A stretch of DNA of 64,000 nt from Drosophila miranda (Eukaryota; Arthropoda; Insecta; Diptera; Drosophilidae): assembly GCF_003369915.1 (NCBI RefSeq), contig NC_046675.1:32511001-32575000 (forward strand), given 5' to 3'. The position numbers were made by a program, and so were the translations under genes. Of this stretch, positions 39,336-48,869 are shown in pieces. The first letter of the stretch is position 1. Each line of letters starts with the position of its first letter. A model generated the notes under the pieces. It searched no databases and was not told where the DNA came from. It saw only the letters and a list, made by a program, of their open reading frames with translations.

Positions 39336-40267
39336 AGTCTAAGCACATGTTCAGAGATCAAATGAAGGTACGTATGTTATCTGTTCCCCCTCTTCCTGTA
39401 TTTCCCATTTCCAACACAAAGGGAAATAGATGTTCTGTTTATGATAGGAAATTAGTTCATTGGGTAATTACTGTGTAGTAAATTGTAGATTAATATTCAG
39501 AGAAGGTCGCTGGAACAGGGGGATGGAATGCAATGCTAATACAAGGTGTTCTCTGTTCTGAGTCACGGAATTAGGAAGAAAAACACTGACATTCCACATC
39601 CGAAAGAGGAATCAAAAGTATATTTGTCTAAGAATACAGTGATTCGCACTTTCTGCTTATCTGTCTTATGCATATAGCAACAAGTGCGAATGATCAACAT
39701 AAAACACAGATAAAACCATACAGGGGGCTCTTGAGTGTCTAGAGAACATCCAAGAGGTTTCACCAAAACTCCCTGCTAAAACACCCTCTATCCATGCCAA
39801 TAAAAAAACCCAAACTCAATTACAGAAAACGACAATAGACAGACAACAAACAGTCGACAAAAACCAGCTGCAATTATCTTTAATGGATATTTCCTCTATA
39901 TAGTCAGCTTCATTGGAGGTAAGTACCTTGCAGCGAACCTGGCTCTCTTATCAGAGAGTGATTCACTTGATGATTTTCGGTTCTCTCCGCCGGCCGCATC
40001 TCGCTCTTGGTCCATAAAATCCGTCGTTGGATCTGCTGCTCCCCGGCCCCTGTTCCTGCCCTCCCAAAGGCTTCCGCTGCCCTTCAGCTTATCGCTGAGG
40101 CCGATGCGCTGCATCAGTTCCATGTCGAAGGGGGCCAGCGGGGTGGTGAATGGCGGTTCCAGATGGCTAGCAGGCGGCGCTGGAGTCCCCTTTTCCTCGT
40201 CCAGCAGAAGCTGCGAGCTCTCTGGTGGAGGGGGAGACGCTTCTTCGGCGCCGTCTAAATTTAGCAT
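31777..40267 (-). CDS. Anoctamin (TMEM16) channel/scramblase
   Basis: Fifteen exons in order of transcription: 39927..40267, 36736..37114, 36611..36679, 36407..36478, 36002..36162, 35774..35942, 35603..35723, 35428..35539, 34804..35362, 34539..34742, 34015..34476, 33782..33957, 33611..33716, 32033..32171, 31777..31970. All phases agree and give 1087 residues. The N-terminal cytosolic domain contains IPGMSVVNRS and FTTAVRSRIVEFIL, typical of the ANO1-7 branch. Ten or so membrane segments follow. The calcium site is complete by alignment with TMEM16A: N754/E758, E810/E813 and E842/D846 (in FNTILE, PEYLEM and NNILEMRLD). The C-terminal VRWCIPDMS block is also typical. Function is therefore a calcium-activated chloride channel or lipid scramblase; sequence alone does not decide which. 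The donor after residue block YLSKK is GTTGGC, weaker than the rest. The start chosen is MLNLDGAEE. The closest named fly relatives are probably CG10353 or subdued. Confidence 0.93.
32729..33493 (+). CDS. Nested four-helix membrane protein, unknown function
   Basis: Four exons: 32729..32921, 32980..33101, 33164..33320, 33381..33493, giving 194 residues. The phases agree, all introns are about 60 nt, and an AATAAA is at 33551. It lies wholly inside the anoctamin intron 32172-33610 on the opposite strand. The protein has four hydrophobic segments: about residues 8-32, 75-100, 108-130 and 150-172. The first loop has YFDYLDIDRW, and the tail is short and polar. The layout resembles small insect four-helix membrane families of unknown function (DUF-type); no function is claimed. 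The nested, antisense position makes co-regulation or transcriptional interference with the anoctamin gene possible. Confidence 0.85.
37115..39926 (-). other. First coding intron of the anoctamin gene
   Basis: A 2.8-kb intron between the exon encoding the acidic N-terminus and the second coding exon. It contains a short AC repeat near 38616 and a GA repeat (39303-39333). No nested gene is seen on either strand. Confidence 0.7.
39303..39333. repeat. GA dinucleotide repeat
   Basis: A perfect GA run of about 30 nt inside the first anoctamin intron; a possible GAGA-factor site. Confidence 0.9.
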
Positions 40268-41407
40268 TTTGCTTAGTGGCAACTTTTAAATTTGGCCAAT
40301 CGGCGGAGTCTTGCTGCTTCCCCCCACCACTTCTTCCCTACTTTCACAAGGCATCTGTGTGTGAGTTCATGTGCGCGCGCGGCATGCGAATGTGTGTGTT
40401 GCCAAAAAATATTGATGGCGAGGGTCAACTTTCATCTGTGCCGCTGCATTGCTCTACACTTTGCACTAAATCTAATATCACAATTCAATTATATTGCACC
40501 TTCCGCTGGAGGAAGTATAGTGTTAAATAATTAAAAATAATTTAAGAATGAAGCGCGCGCGGGGGAGACTGAGAACAGCTGAAATCAATCAAATATACCG
40601 TCTGACCGTCGGAAATATACCAAAACTTACCGTCTCATTTTGAAAATATACCGTAGATATACTGACGAATTCATACATATTCCTCGTTTTTTTATATTCC
40701 GTCGAATATTACTAGCTAGATAGATCTCTCCGCCCTGCCCACATAATTTTATCCTATTGAAGAATAAATTCTCTATAAGATAAACTACTTTTAAGTACTG
40801 GCATTTATTATTCGGACTAAAACAAGGTTCAAACGAAAAAGCTCAACAAAAAAAATAGTCGCAATGTTGTCACGTCAATGTTGCTGTCGTTTGAAGAAGT
40901 CAACCGGAGTATGGGATTTTGTATACCCTATTTCAAATTGATTTTTTTTAGAAGTATTCATGTACATATTTGATTAGGTTATTGTATATATATACTGATC
41001 CCGATACTCATTCTTGGTCTCTGTAAAAAGACCACAAACTTCAAAATATAGTTCAAATACATTAATTAAAGCCTGGGATGACAAACAATTCTGTAATATC
41101 CTTTTCCCTATGGTATGAAAAGAATGGGAATTATTGTTGTTACCGATTCAATACATAATATGACCCTCCGAAATATATCGCCTTTACCGTTTCAAAATAC
41201 ACCGATGAAAAACAAGCTTAGCCCACCTAAGCCCCAATTATTTAAATACAAACTTGAGCTAAGCCGCGGAAACTAATAGTAATACTTATAACAATAATTA
41301 CTCTTGTAGGTCCATCCCAACCTTTATTTTAATTTGAAGAAATGAATTTCTACGATATGTTTCACCTAAAATTAAATTTCAGTTCAAATTCTTCACACAT
41401 TGAACAT
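40268..41407. other. Anoctamin 5' flank and left part of the repeat block
   Basis: No coding region is visible. The left part should include the anoctamin leader and promoter. From about 40560 the sequence is a diverged direct-repeat copy of 44470-44740, and a shorter copy of its core recurs near 41150-41215. Confidence 0.5.
40560..40870 (+). repeat. Direct repeat, left copy (ATATACCG-rich)
   Basis: Shares with 44470-44740, in the same orientation, GAAATATACC, ATACTGACGAATTCA, ATATTCCGTCGAATATTACTA, a CCTGCC/ACATAA block and an ACAAGGTT/CTCAACAA block. Identity is roughly 80 percent by eye. The words resemble Ohler motif 6 (GGTATATTT on the other strand), which is common at fly housekeeping promoters. 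Confidence 0.65.
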
Positions 41408-41909
41408 GTCGCAAACAGACATTAGATCCCAGGATATTCCTCCGTAGCTCCTCGTCCTATCGGGATTTCCAAGGGATGTGCTCCTGGCTGGACTGTGGCA
41501 GCAACTGGCTGTCCTGCTGCAAGCCATTGCCATGATACCGCTGCTGTGTCGCTGAGTCGACATTTTGGCGTCCCATCCACTGCAGCAGGGACCAATGATC
41601 GACTGAGAGCCGGGAAATAATGCCAGCAACCCCCCATTCAAACGCCGCCGAATCAAACGCTGGGCTTCAGCTTCAAGACGCGTAAGTGCATCAGTATATG
41701 ATTGTGGATATATCTATTATAAAATATATCTTTTTTTACAGAGTAGTATCCGGTTTTCCCCCACCAGACGGAGTGCTGTCAAAGCATTGACGAGGCCTAA
41801 TCGAGACAGACCGATTCCTATTCAGCATGACAGAAGCGCGCCCTTTGCAAGTTCCGAACCTAAGAAGCCATCGTCATCCTTCGTTGTTATTAGATTTAAG
41901 GATATATAA
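41408..41909 (+). pseudogene. Broken gene copy left of the inverted repeat
   Basis: A start [11 protein letters not shown] is followed by a stop in frame. Another frame stays open for about 60 codons (…[13 protein letters not shown]…) until a stop near 41620. A 60-nt intron with good ends (41682-41741, GTAAGT…TTTTTTACAG) links a basic exon (PFKRRRIKRWASASRR) to a 56-codon last exon rich in Arg, Pro and Ser. The last exon resembles the fragment at 43127-43256 on the opposite strand, with an internal deletion. The frames are disrupted, so it is read as a decayed gene. I do not recognise the family. If the basic frame is the original one, a nuclear or chromatin role is possible, but this is weak inference. 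Confidence 0.5.
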
Positions 41910-43115
41910 GGATTTAGATAGTAGATACAAATGTTTTCCACTTATTTATTTTTGTATACTAAGCTATGTTTGGATGAATAAAACTATTGAAAAATATCCA
42001 TGCTATTTTCTGTATTGGGGAAATTATCCAGACTACAGATAGCAGAGAAAATTAAATATTTTTGATTGGGGAAAATGTCCTTGATCCTTGAAAAGGACTC
42101 CATCAAAAAAGGGACATTTTTCCGAACACAGGAAGCCATCGCACACCCAGATCGGCCACAAATAGCAGAGAAAACTAAATATGTATTTTTGGAATTGTTG
42201 GAATCCTTGGCGAAGGATCAAGGACATTTTTCTGATCACGGCGGCACTTGGCACGACCCGATCGGGCCGTAAATTATGGAGAAATAGGATATATATGTCT
42301 GCAGTAAATATCTTTCATCCTTGGTCCTTGATAAGGACTCCATCAAAACAGGGACATTTTTCCAAACACAGGTAGTCGTCGCACGCCCAAATAACGGAGA
42401 AAAAAACTGGCTTGAAATATTTTTGAAAAAATGTAGTTCATGAAATCGCCGATAGAGGCGGCAACGTACAAAACAAAAAACCTCGCGTCAAATGGCTGAA
42501 ATACCAGGCGAACAGAAACCAGCAGCAAGCAACTGTAGAAAATTCAAAACATATAGCTGCATACTTTTGGGGGACCGCAAATTTTAAAACATTCAGTTAA
42601 CGTCTTCCTGTGTTCGGAAAAATGTCCCTGACTTAATAGAGTCCTTATCGAGGACCAAGGATCAAGGATATTTTCTACAGACGTTTATATCCTATTTCTG
42701 CCTTATTTACGGCCCGAACGGGTCGTGCCATGGCCCGCCGTGATCAGAAAAATGTCCTTGATCCTTCGCCAAGGACTCCAACAGCCCCAAGCATACATAT
42801 TCATTTTTCTCGGCTATTTGTGAGCCGATCTGGGCTTGCGATGGCTTCTTGTGATCGGAAAAATGTCCTTGATTTGACGGAGTCCCTTCAAGGGTCAAGG
42901 ACATTTTCCCTAATCAAAAATATATAATTTTCTCCGCTATTTGTGAACCGATCCACGCCTTTTTGTAGTCGGGATAATTTACCCGATACATAAAACAGCA
43001 AGGATGATTTTTTTAATTTTTGTAATCATCAAAACTTAGCTTAGTATAAATAAGTAAACAAGTGGAAAACATTTGTATCTACTATCTAAATCCTTAAATC
43101 TAACAATAATGAGAT
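41886..43115. repeat. Long inverted repeat (hairpin-RNA-like or foldback)
   Basis: The left arm (about 41886-42385) and the right arm (about 42600-43115) are reverse complements at roughly 85-90 percent identity. The loop is about 215 nt and unrelated to the arms. Both arms begin outside with TTAGATTTAAGG and GTAGATACAAATG. They then contain three to four tandem units of about 113-122 bp sharing GGGACATTTTTCCG and CACAGGAAG words (unit anchors near 42042, 42164, 42277 and 42396). Each unit has its own small dyad (AATGTCC…GGACATT). A transcript across it would fold into a near-continuous duplex of some 500 bp. Drosophila hpRNA loci that feed Dicer-2 have this shape; so do foldback-type transposons. 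No ORF spans the arms. Confidence 0.85.
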
Positions 43116-43126
43116 ATATCTAGAAT

Positions 43127-43256
43127 CTAGTTGCCCGTGTAACCTCTCCCTTGGTTGCCAAAGTCCTTGTGCTCGACGGCCAGGTCGAAGAAAGACGATG
43201 GCTTGTAAGCTGGCTCATGTGGACGCGTCGGTTGTCGAAAACTCGTAAGACTGTCT
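43127..43256 (-). pseudogene. Last-exon fragment right of the inverted repeat
   Basis: A 130-nt stretch preceded by a good acceptor (AAAAAGCAG) encodes an open tail ending FGNQGRGYTGN and a TAG. It includes the HEPAYKPSSFF block that parallels SEPKKPSSSF in the copy at 41742-41909. It lies just outside the right arm, mirror-image to that copy. No upstream exon was found on the - strand through 43.7 kb, so this is a fragment of the same unidentified parent gene. The open frame suggests this end is closer to the original sequence. Confidence 0.5.
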
Positions 43257-43714
43257 CTGCTTTTTAGACTAGACAGGTAGTTAAGTGTAGTGTCATACGA
43301 CCATTAGCGATGGTTGAAAGAAAGAAAACATCGCTGAAAAGCGACTAATTTTTTCTTATCAGAAAAAAGCAGCTGACTTTGTGTATGTATGTTTATATAA
43401 AGAATAATTCGGGAATTAATTAATAGTCAAAATATGCAACAGAAAAACACATGACTTTTCAAATAAAAATAACAACTTGTATTGAACAGAACATTAAACA
43501 GAATAATACGTATTTCTCATCTCAATTTTAAAGGGAACAACGAATTTTTGACTTTAATATATGGAATAATAATACAGTAGTGTTTCATATTGTATGCACT
43601 ATTATTATGGGGCTAAATTATGTATTAGGAGTTGAACTTGGACATTGAATTTGCATCAGAAACGTCGCCGTCGGAGATGGATACGGATATTGGAGGCTTT
43701 CTGACCCACTCCCT
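43257..43714. other. Short AT-rich spacer
   Basis: Between the last-exon fragment and the V-ATPase G gene no coding sequence or clear repeat is seen. The 3' UTR of the latter must lie in its right part. Confidence 0.5.
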
Positions 43715-44358
43715 CTACTTGGCAGTGTAGTTCTTGTGGACCTCAGGCGAGATGTTGTAGACGAACTGTAGGATCTCCTGGATGACGGGCTCCTTGCGCG
43801 TCACGATGGCGCGCTCCATGTCGGCCAGCTTCACGCGGGTGTCCGCATCGATTTTGGCAGCAACGCCTTCCCGGCTGCCCATGTGCTATAGGTGGTGGGA
43901 TCGTAGGGGATTAGCTTGGGTTCTGAAATCGGATCGAAGATATGACAACTAACCTTGGCCTCGAACTCTTTGAAGGCGCGCTCCCGCTCCTGACGGAACT
44001 TCTCAATCTCCTCGGTGGCCTCGTCCTTAGCCTGCTTCAACCTCCTTGCCTTGCCTTTGTGGGTGGGTGAAAAAATCCAAAAAGAAAAAACAGTTATTCG
44101 TCAGCTTGCACAATATTTACTGTTTTTCAGCGAGTCATGTGACCCACCGAGCGTAACGTCGATAAGGGGGCGGCGCGCGGCCGAGGGCTGGGTCAATGGT
44201 GGTGAGAAAACACAGTTGCCTTTGCTTTCTGTATCTGTTTCCCCAATTGGGAAAAAATAGTTCCAATTTGACTTACGTTTCCTTGCCTCTGCCACCTTCT
44301 CGGCGGCCTTCTTCTCAGCAGCAAGCAGTTGCTGGATTCCCTGCGTTTGGCTGGCCAT
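43715..44358 (-). CDS. Vha13: V-type proton ATPase subunit G
   Basis: Three exons in order of transcription: 44277..44358, 43954..44054, 43715..43885, giving 117 residues, the family length. It opens [20 protein letters not shown], runs through the highly charged helix [18 protein letters not shown], and ends [12 protein letters not shown]. The G subunit pairs with E as a peripheral stalk of the vacuolar proton pump, joining V1 to Vo, on endomembranes and in some plasma membranes. The reading frame is intact and splice sites are canonical. A motif-1 promoter element lies upstream at 44465-44475. The gene sits inside a block bounded by direct repeats, so it may have been moved or duplicated; whether a second copy exists elsewhere cannot be seen here. 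Confidence 0.95.
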
Positions 44359-44464
44359 CTTGTTAGCTTCACAAAAATTTACGTGGTGTACTGACCAAGA
44401 AAAAAAAGCAAGTGACTTTTGGAAATTTTTTGCACGAAAATTGTCATATGACTGACGAAGTCAG

Positions 44465-44475
44465 CAGTGTGACCG
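44465..44475 (-). promoter_or_regulatory. Motif 1 (M1BP-type) core promoter element
   Basis: On the - strand this reads CGGTCACACTG, fitting the YGGTCACACTR consensus found at Drosophila housekeeping promoters. It lies about 105 nt upstream of the Vha13 ATG, where a start site is expected. Confidence 0.65.
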
Positions 44476-44740
44476 TGGATATTCCGATACGGTTTGACCC
44501 TCTGAAATATACCGTAAATATACTGACGAATTCAAGTTATATTATACATATTTCTCGTTTTTGATATTCCGTCGAATATTACTAGTTAAATAGAACCCCC
44601 AGTCCTGCCTACATAAATTTATCCGATTACAAACTTAATTTCCTACAAAACTGGTTAAAAAAAAGTTTTCATCCCTATTGCGTTACTTATAAAATAAGGT
44701 TTAAGCAAAAATGTTCAACAACAATTTCTGCTAAATGATT
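44470..44740 (+). repeat. Direct repeat, right copy (ATATACCG-rich)
   Basis: Counterpart of 40560-40870 in the same orientation. Together the two copies frame about 3.9 kb containing the inverted repeat and Vha13. Confidence 0.65.
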
Positions 44741-45164
44741 TTCTTTACATGGTAACTACACGCCCACTACACATTTGCTACAAAAGCGACATCTAAAGGG
44801 GAAATGTGTACGTTTCAAAAATGCTTGCGCGTTTTTTTCATATTAACCCCAGTCTGCGAAACCTCCGTTTTTGTACATTGGTGCAAAATACTAGGAAATA
44901 CTATGATAAGTATGAAATTTGCATAGTGTGTGAGCTAGACATGGTGGCGAAAAATCAGTGGACCTCGAACTTTGCGATAAAATATACAAAATAATTGTCG
45001 TATGACGAAGTCACACACATGTAAAAGCAACTCTGCGCGTGCACCAGGGAGGGATGATTATACCAGGGATTCGGTGTTGCATTTTCTACAGCAGAACATT
45101 TTTTGTTTATAATCAATTAAAAGATAAAATTCGCTGTAAAATTAGTTAAATCTCCTGCTCTGAG

Positions 45165-46985
45165 ATGTCCTTTTCATTTACGCCTACAAGCAATTCTGCT
45201 ATTGGAGCCGCTGCGCCAACAGCGGGTGCATTCGGTTTTGGCGCGCGACCAGCGACTACAACGGCACCTCCTCCCGCTTTTGGTGCAACCGCTGCGCCAG
45301 CCTTTGGAGCTGCAGGATCTTCGCCTTTCGGACAAGCGCCAGCAGCATCAGCCTTCGGACAGGCGCCCACAATGTCAGCCTTTGGACAGGCGCCCACAAC
45401 GTCAGCCTTTGGACAGGCGCCCGCGACATCAGCATTCGGTCAAGCGCCCACGTCGTTGGGATTTGCAGCGGCAACAGCAGCACAGCCTGGATTCGGAGCA
45501 CCTACGGCTCAGCCTGGGTTTGGTGCAACAACAGCCCAGCCAGGATTCGGAGCACTCCCGGCACAGTCTGGGTTTGGTGCGCCCACGGCGCAGCCAGGAT
45601 TTGGAGCACCTACGGCCCAGCCCGGATTCGGAGCACCTACGGCACAGTCCGGGTTTGGAGCTCCCACGGCCCAGCCCGGATTCGGAGCACCTACGGCCCA
45701 GCCAGGATTCGGAGCACCCACGGCCCAACCCGGATTCGGAGCACCAACAGCATTCGGAGCAGCTACAACAGCATCGCCATTCGGCCAAGCAGCTCCTGCT
45801 GTCGTTAGTGTAGCGCCCACATTCTCCTTTGCGCCGCCGGCCACCAGTGCCCCGACCACAGCACCGCCTGCTTTTGGCTTTGGCAGCACGGCCACCACCG
45901 CACCGGCCACTTCAGTGGGGTTGCAACCGGCTCTGACTGCTGGCATTGGTTCCTTTGCGTTCGCCAAGCCCCAGGCCACGACGGCGGCCAGTCTGAACTT
46001 CAGCACGAACACCACGACGGCCACGGCGCAGCCCTTCAATACGGCCCTGCGGCTGGGTGGCTCCACGTCGGCTGTGGGGAGTGGAATCTTTGGCAAGCCG
46101 CCTGGCCAGCAGACCACAGCTCCCGCCACATTTGTGGGTTTGGGCGGCATCGATGTCAGCGCCACGCAGCCAAAGCTGGGAGACAACAAGAAGGACGGGA
46201 TCAAGGTGAGTTCTGGCAATCCATAGATTCGAACCCGTTTTACCCAGAACCGTTTGCAGATCAAGGAAACCCAAGTGCCGGACGAGATAGTCAAGACAGT
46301 GGAGGCGCTGAAGGTGTACATCAAGCAGCAGAAGACCACCTCCTCGGACATCGGACGGACGTCCACCTCAAAGTTCTCGAATGTGACGCACGAGATCACG
46401 GACTTCGCTTGGGCGCTGCAGAACATGGCCAACTCCGTGGACGCCAACAACCAGCAGATCAAGCTGCTGCGTTTGGAGACGGCCAAGGCCATACAGTCGC
46501 TGGAGATGGCCCAGAGGACTCAGGACACGCCCATCGGACTTCAGTACGAGAACAATGCTCCGTTCCAGTACTTCCAGTGTTTGGTGGTCAAGTACGAGCA
46601 GGATTTGATTGCCTTCCGGCAGCAGATCACGCTCACCGAACGGCACATGCACGCCCTGGCCAATCCGCAGAGCATCACGCCCGAGGACCTGAAGCGCGGC
46701 CTTCGGCAGCTCCACGAAGCTTTCATCTCGCTGGCAGGCCGCTTGCACGAGCTTCACCAGCGCGTGGAGGAGCAGAAGGAGCTGTATCTGAATCTGCGAC
46801 GCTACAAACTGCGCGACGCCACCAATGTCTTTGAGAAGATCGATAATCCACCGCCGCCGGCAGTCGAGCCTCAGCGGATCAGCAGTGGCCCGACGCCCTT
46901 CTCCAACATCTCGGCCATTAGTAGCCTGAACAAATCGTATGCCTCGGCGGCGGCTGCCTCCTCCAGCAATGCGGCAGCCAAGTGA
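45165..46985 (+). CDS. Nup58: Nucleoporin Nup58 (p58/p45 type)
   Basis: Two exons (45165..46205, 46260..46985) give 588 residues, near the size of vertebrate Nup58/NUPL1. The N-terminal ~345 residues are FG-rich, with GFGAP-type repeats at about 105-190. The C-terminal half is the coiled-coil module that binds Nup54 and Nup62 in the central channel. Diagnostic blocks are VGLGGID, RTQDTPIGLQYEN, YFQCLVVKYEQDL, SITPEDLKRGL and SSGPTPFS. The complex lines the pore and forms part of the permeability barrier; FG repeats bind transport receptors. Vertebrate Nup58 has a C-terminal FG tail after SSGPTPFS; here it is replaced by a short Ser/Ala tail. I considered Nup54 but the helical blocks fit Nup58 clearly better. 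An AATAAA is at 47013. Confidence 0.93.
45480..45760 (+). repeat. Coding 27-bp minisatellite in the Nup58 FG region
   Basis: About ten units of 27 bp encode a nine-residue repeat of the form GFGAPTAQP. Synonymous changes are few between units (GGATTCGGAGCACC, GGGTTTGGTGCGCC). The high similarity among units suggests recent expansion or homogenisation. Confidence 0.85.
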
Positions 46986-47012
46986 TTGATTGTCCTCCAA
47001 TCCGTATGTTGA

Positions 47013-47018
47013 AATAAA
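47013..47018 (+). terminator. Poly(A) signal of Nup58
   Basis: AATAAA, 28 nt after the stop codon. The convergent 128up stop codon lies about 135 nt further on. Confidence 0.7.
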
Positions 47019-47152
47019 TCGTTTTATATGAAGTAATCCTCGCGAGGCTTTAAATGTAGAATAGAATATATTTCACTTCCAACCGGGCCAGAGACAAAGA
47101 TCAACAATCTGGTTACACCAAACACGAATCGAATCCGGATTACCGAATCCTC

Positions 47153-48473
47153 CTACTTCTTGACCACCTGTATGACATCCTCGTCGCCCATCACATGGGC
47201 AATGCCCACTCGCTGGGGCGAGTACTTCGTGGATGTGCCCCAAACCAGGGCATACTTGAACTGCGCGGCCAGCGTGCGATGAATGGCATGGCATACATGC
47301 TCCACACTGACACCCTAAAGAGAGGAAAAACGAGGATCAGCAAAGGGTGTTTATGTGAGAGTTCTTTGACAGACCTTTCTCAAAATCAGACCATCATCAA
47401 AGTCTGGCGGTGCGCCGGGCTTCTTGGTGTATACCCTGATCAGCTGCAGCGCCTCCCAGAGGGCCTCCAGCATGTAGTCCAGATTCAGCTTCATGTTGCA
47501 GCTCACGACAATGGAGTTGGGCTGACGGGCCAGGCGATCCACCTCCTCGATGGAGATCTGATCGATTTTGTTGTACACGTAAAGGCAAGGCAGATAGACA
47601 CGATTGGCGGTGACGACGTCGATGAACTCATCCTCGGTGCAGTCCTCCCGGAACAGCACCTCGGCGTTGAAGATCTTAAAGGAGTGTAGGATCATCTGGA
47701 CCATTTTCTCGCTGCAGCGCGTCAGAGTGCAGGTCGAATTGAAGCTCAGGCCGCCGCCCTTTTTCTGTTTAAAGTAAATGTTGGGCTTCCGCTTGTTCAG
47801 CCGAATGCCCACGGACTCCAGCTCCCGCTCGAGCAGCTCCCTGTGGACATTCGGCTTGGTGGCATCGAGCATCATCAACACCAGATCGGCAGTGCGGGCC
47901 ACGGCAATGACCTGTCGTCCACGACCTTTGCCCTGGGCGGCACCCTCAATGATACCGGGCAGATCGAGCAGTTGGATATTGGCGCCCTGGTACTCGATCA
48001 CGCCGGGAATGCACGTCAGCGTGGTAAACTCATAGTTGGCTGCGAAGAGAGGAACCAAATGAATATTGGGTTGGAGGCTCATGTAGGAGGTGCTACATAC
48101 CCGCCTCCGACTCTGTCTTGGTCAGGGTGGACAGCATTGTGGATTTGCCCACCGAGGGAAAGCCAATGAGCGCTACCCTGGCATCTCCGCTTTTGAGCAC
48201 ATCGAATCCCTCGCCCTTTTCGCCCTTCTTCGTGGGCTCTAGCAGCTGGGAGCGATACTTGGCTAGCTTCGCTTTCAGCAGGCCCAAATGGTACTCGGTG
48301 GCTGCAAAAAATACACAAAAACAAAGGAAATCCAATCAGGTGAAATCCTAACCTAAATTCAAACGCGGCGAGACGCCGCAGAGTCGACTGTGAGGTGTTG
48401 CCGGCTTACCCTTGTTCTTTTGGGTGCGTGCGATCTCACGCTCGATCTCAGCAATCTTCTCTAGGATGCCCAT
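47153..48473 (-). CDS. 128up: DRG-family GTPase 128up
   Basis: Four exons in order of transcription: 48410..48473, 48101..48301, 47375..48039, 47153..47314, giving 363 residues, the usual DRG1 size. The N-terminal helix [19 protein letters not shown] comes first. The G1 loop GFPSVGKS is at 68-75, followed by DLPGIIEGA (G3), NKID (G4) and a C-terminal TGS domain ending VIQVVKK. DRG1 proteins are translation-associated GTPases that bind partners of the DFRP type and rescue stalled ribosomes. The donor of the third exon is GTCTGT, weaker than usual. An in-frame ATG 14 codons upstream exists; MGILEK is chosen by family length. The first exon and its upstream DRE are duplicated at 52.1-52.3 kb. 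Confidence 0.95.
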
Positions 48474-48654
48474 GGTGTTGTTGCTGACGCGAGTGTCTGT
48501 GGGCAGGGCATTCAATTAACACAAACACAATTTCTTTGCCTTGTATTATTTTAGCCAGCAGAGCGGGCTCCCAGGGATGCGGAGTGATTGTGTGGGTGGG
48601 TGTGCAGCCCTCGAACAGCTGTTCTTGGTCTGGCCGCCTGGCAGCTCTGCGAGC

Positions 48655-48662
48655 TATCGATA
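48655..48662. promoter_or_regulatory. DRE (DREF site) upstream of 128up
   Basis: A perfect palindromic TATCGATA about 180 nt upstream of the 128up ATG, followed by a further TATCG. DREs mark housekeeping promoters in Drosophila. The site lies inside the duplicated unit and is repeated at 52321-52328. Confidence 0.75.
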
Positions 48663-48869
48663 TCGCTATCGCGCCGTACTTTTGAATTGGATTAATTGTA
48701 CTTTATTTGTTTAAAAAAACTCATAAAATATACACAAATAAACATGTAAATACTGTGTTGCGATTAATTACAATAGTGACATCGAGACAAATAGAGTGAG
48801 CGAGAGAGAGTTAAAGGAATCGCATCTTGCAGGCCGCGGAGGCCAAAAAAACCAAACCGCAGATCGCGA

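Larger units (their letters stand above)
44359..45164. other. Divergent intergenic region of Vha13 and Nup58
   Basis: This region holds the Vha13 promoter and the right direct repeat. A 62-codon frame at 44806-44994 has no features or splice partners and is not called. The words TGACGAAGTCA (44452-44462) and TATGACGAAGTCACAC (about 45000) recur in the two promoter areas. Confidence 0.5.

Noticed and set aside
44806-44994. 62-codon frame between Vha13 and Nup58
   Set aside because: Weak start, no family resemblance, and located in a promoter region.
45202-45813. Long frames on both strands over the Nup58 FG region
   Set aside because: They are frame-shifted or antisense readings of the 27-bp repeat; only the frame starting MSFSF joins the conserved helical half.
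45165-46985. Assignment as Nup54
   Set aside because: The helical half carries Nup58 hallmarks (VGLGGID, RTQxTPxGLQ, SITPEDL, SGPTPFS) rather than Nup54 ones.
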